DNA from: an uncultured Eubacteriales bacterium | Lineage (GTDB): Bacteria; Bacillota_A; Clostridia; Oscillospirales; Acutalibacteraceae | DNA length: 5,055 nt | Assembly (NCBI GenBank): GCA_934454005.1 | Contig: CAKSGI010000147.1 | Span: 1-5,055, forward strand | Reading direction: 5' to 3' | Shown here: piece after piece, positions 5,039 to 5,055 of the stretch | How the letters are laid out: each line of letters starts with the position of its first letter | How positions within the stretch are numbered: position 1 is the stretch's first letter | The notes under the pieces: model-generated | What the model saw: only the letters and a program-made list of their open reading frames with translations | What the model was told of the DNA's origin: nothing | Databases searched by the model: none | Made by a program: the position numbers and the translations under genes

Positions 5039-5044
5039 CTTCAA

Positions 5045-5055
5045 ATGTCTTCAAA
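5045..5055 (+). CDS. 5' end of a gene cut by the window edge, possibly dnaA
   Basis: Only ATG TCT TCA AA is present (Met-Ser-Ser-Lys/Asn). The start is supported by the ribosome binding site at 5029. DnaA boxes and AT-rich DNA upstream suggest dnaA, the replication initiator that binds those boxes and commonly lies next to oriC in Bacillota. The protein itself gives no evidence, so a plasmid-type replication gene or an unrelated gene remains possible. Confidence 0.5.

Larger units (their letters stand above)
4550..5044. other. Origin-like intergenic region (candidate oriC)
   Basis: About 495 bp hold no credible gene on either strand. The region contains two perfect DnaA boxes in opposite orientation 119 bp apart, T-tracts between them, very AT-rich DNA (4836-4980) that could serve as an unwinding element, several palindromes, and the ribosome binding site of a following gene. 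In many Bacillota the origin lies directly upstream of dnaA with this composition. Against it: only two perfect boxes are present, fewer than in most chromosomal origins, and I see no clear DnaA-trio. A plasmid-type or integrated origin is possible. Confidence 0.55.

Overview
The window is strongly AT-rich (roughly a quarter G+C by eye). It carries Shine-Dalgarno sites of the AAAGGAG type and sigma-A-like promoters (TTGACT-N17-TATAAT), and all Trp codons in the readable genes are TGG. This suggests a low-GC Bacillota (Bacilli/Erysipelotrichia/Acholeplasma-like) chromosome using the standard bacterial code. Species cannot be named from the sequence.

Layout, all genes on the + strand. (1) 1-1244: a short repeat patch, then a long reading frame that is coding-like from position 81 but has no usable start codon before 336. 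Its central part resembles a Fic/Doc core whose catalytic HPFxDGNxR signature has decayed to KPFVSYNYE. (2) 1245-1378: a perfect 11-bp inverted repeat followed by a TTGATG-N17-TATAAT promoter. (3) 1379-2685: an AAA_14/DUF4143-type ATPase gene broken by an in-frame TGA and by a frameshift in an A7 run, ending at a clear intrinsic terminator. (4) 2771-4549: a separate transcription unit with an inverted repeat, a near-consensus promoter, an ABC/AAA_15-type ATPase gene, and an overlapping gene for a small protein with a TOPRIM-like N-terminus. This has the build of a two-gene anti-phage module in the broad AbiL / RloAB / PARIS / OLD style, though I cannot assign it to any of these. (5) 4550-5044: about 500 bp without a credible gene. 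It holds two perfect DnaA boxes in opposite orientation, phased T-tracts, several palindromes and a 17-bp hairpin, and leads into a well-positioned ribosome binding site and the first codons of a gene (ATG at 5045). The arrangement resembles a Bacillota oriC upstream of dnaA, but the gene is cut after three codons.

Taken together, the window looks like an accessory segment next to a replication origin. It contains one startless and probably inactive Fic-like gene, one decayed ATPase gene, and one apparently intact ATPase + TOPRIM-like pair under its own promoter. If the origin call is right, these genes point toward oriC, against the usual leading-strand orientation, as expected for an insertion rather than core origin-flanking genes.
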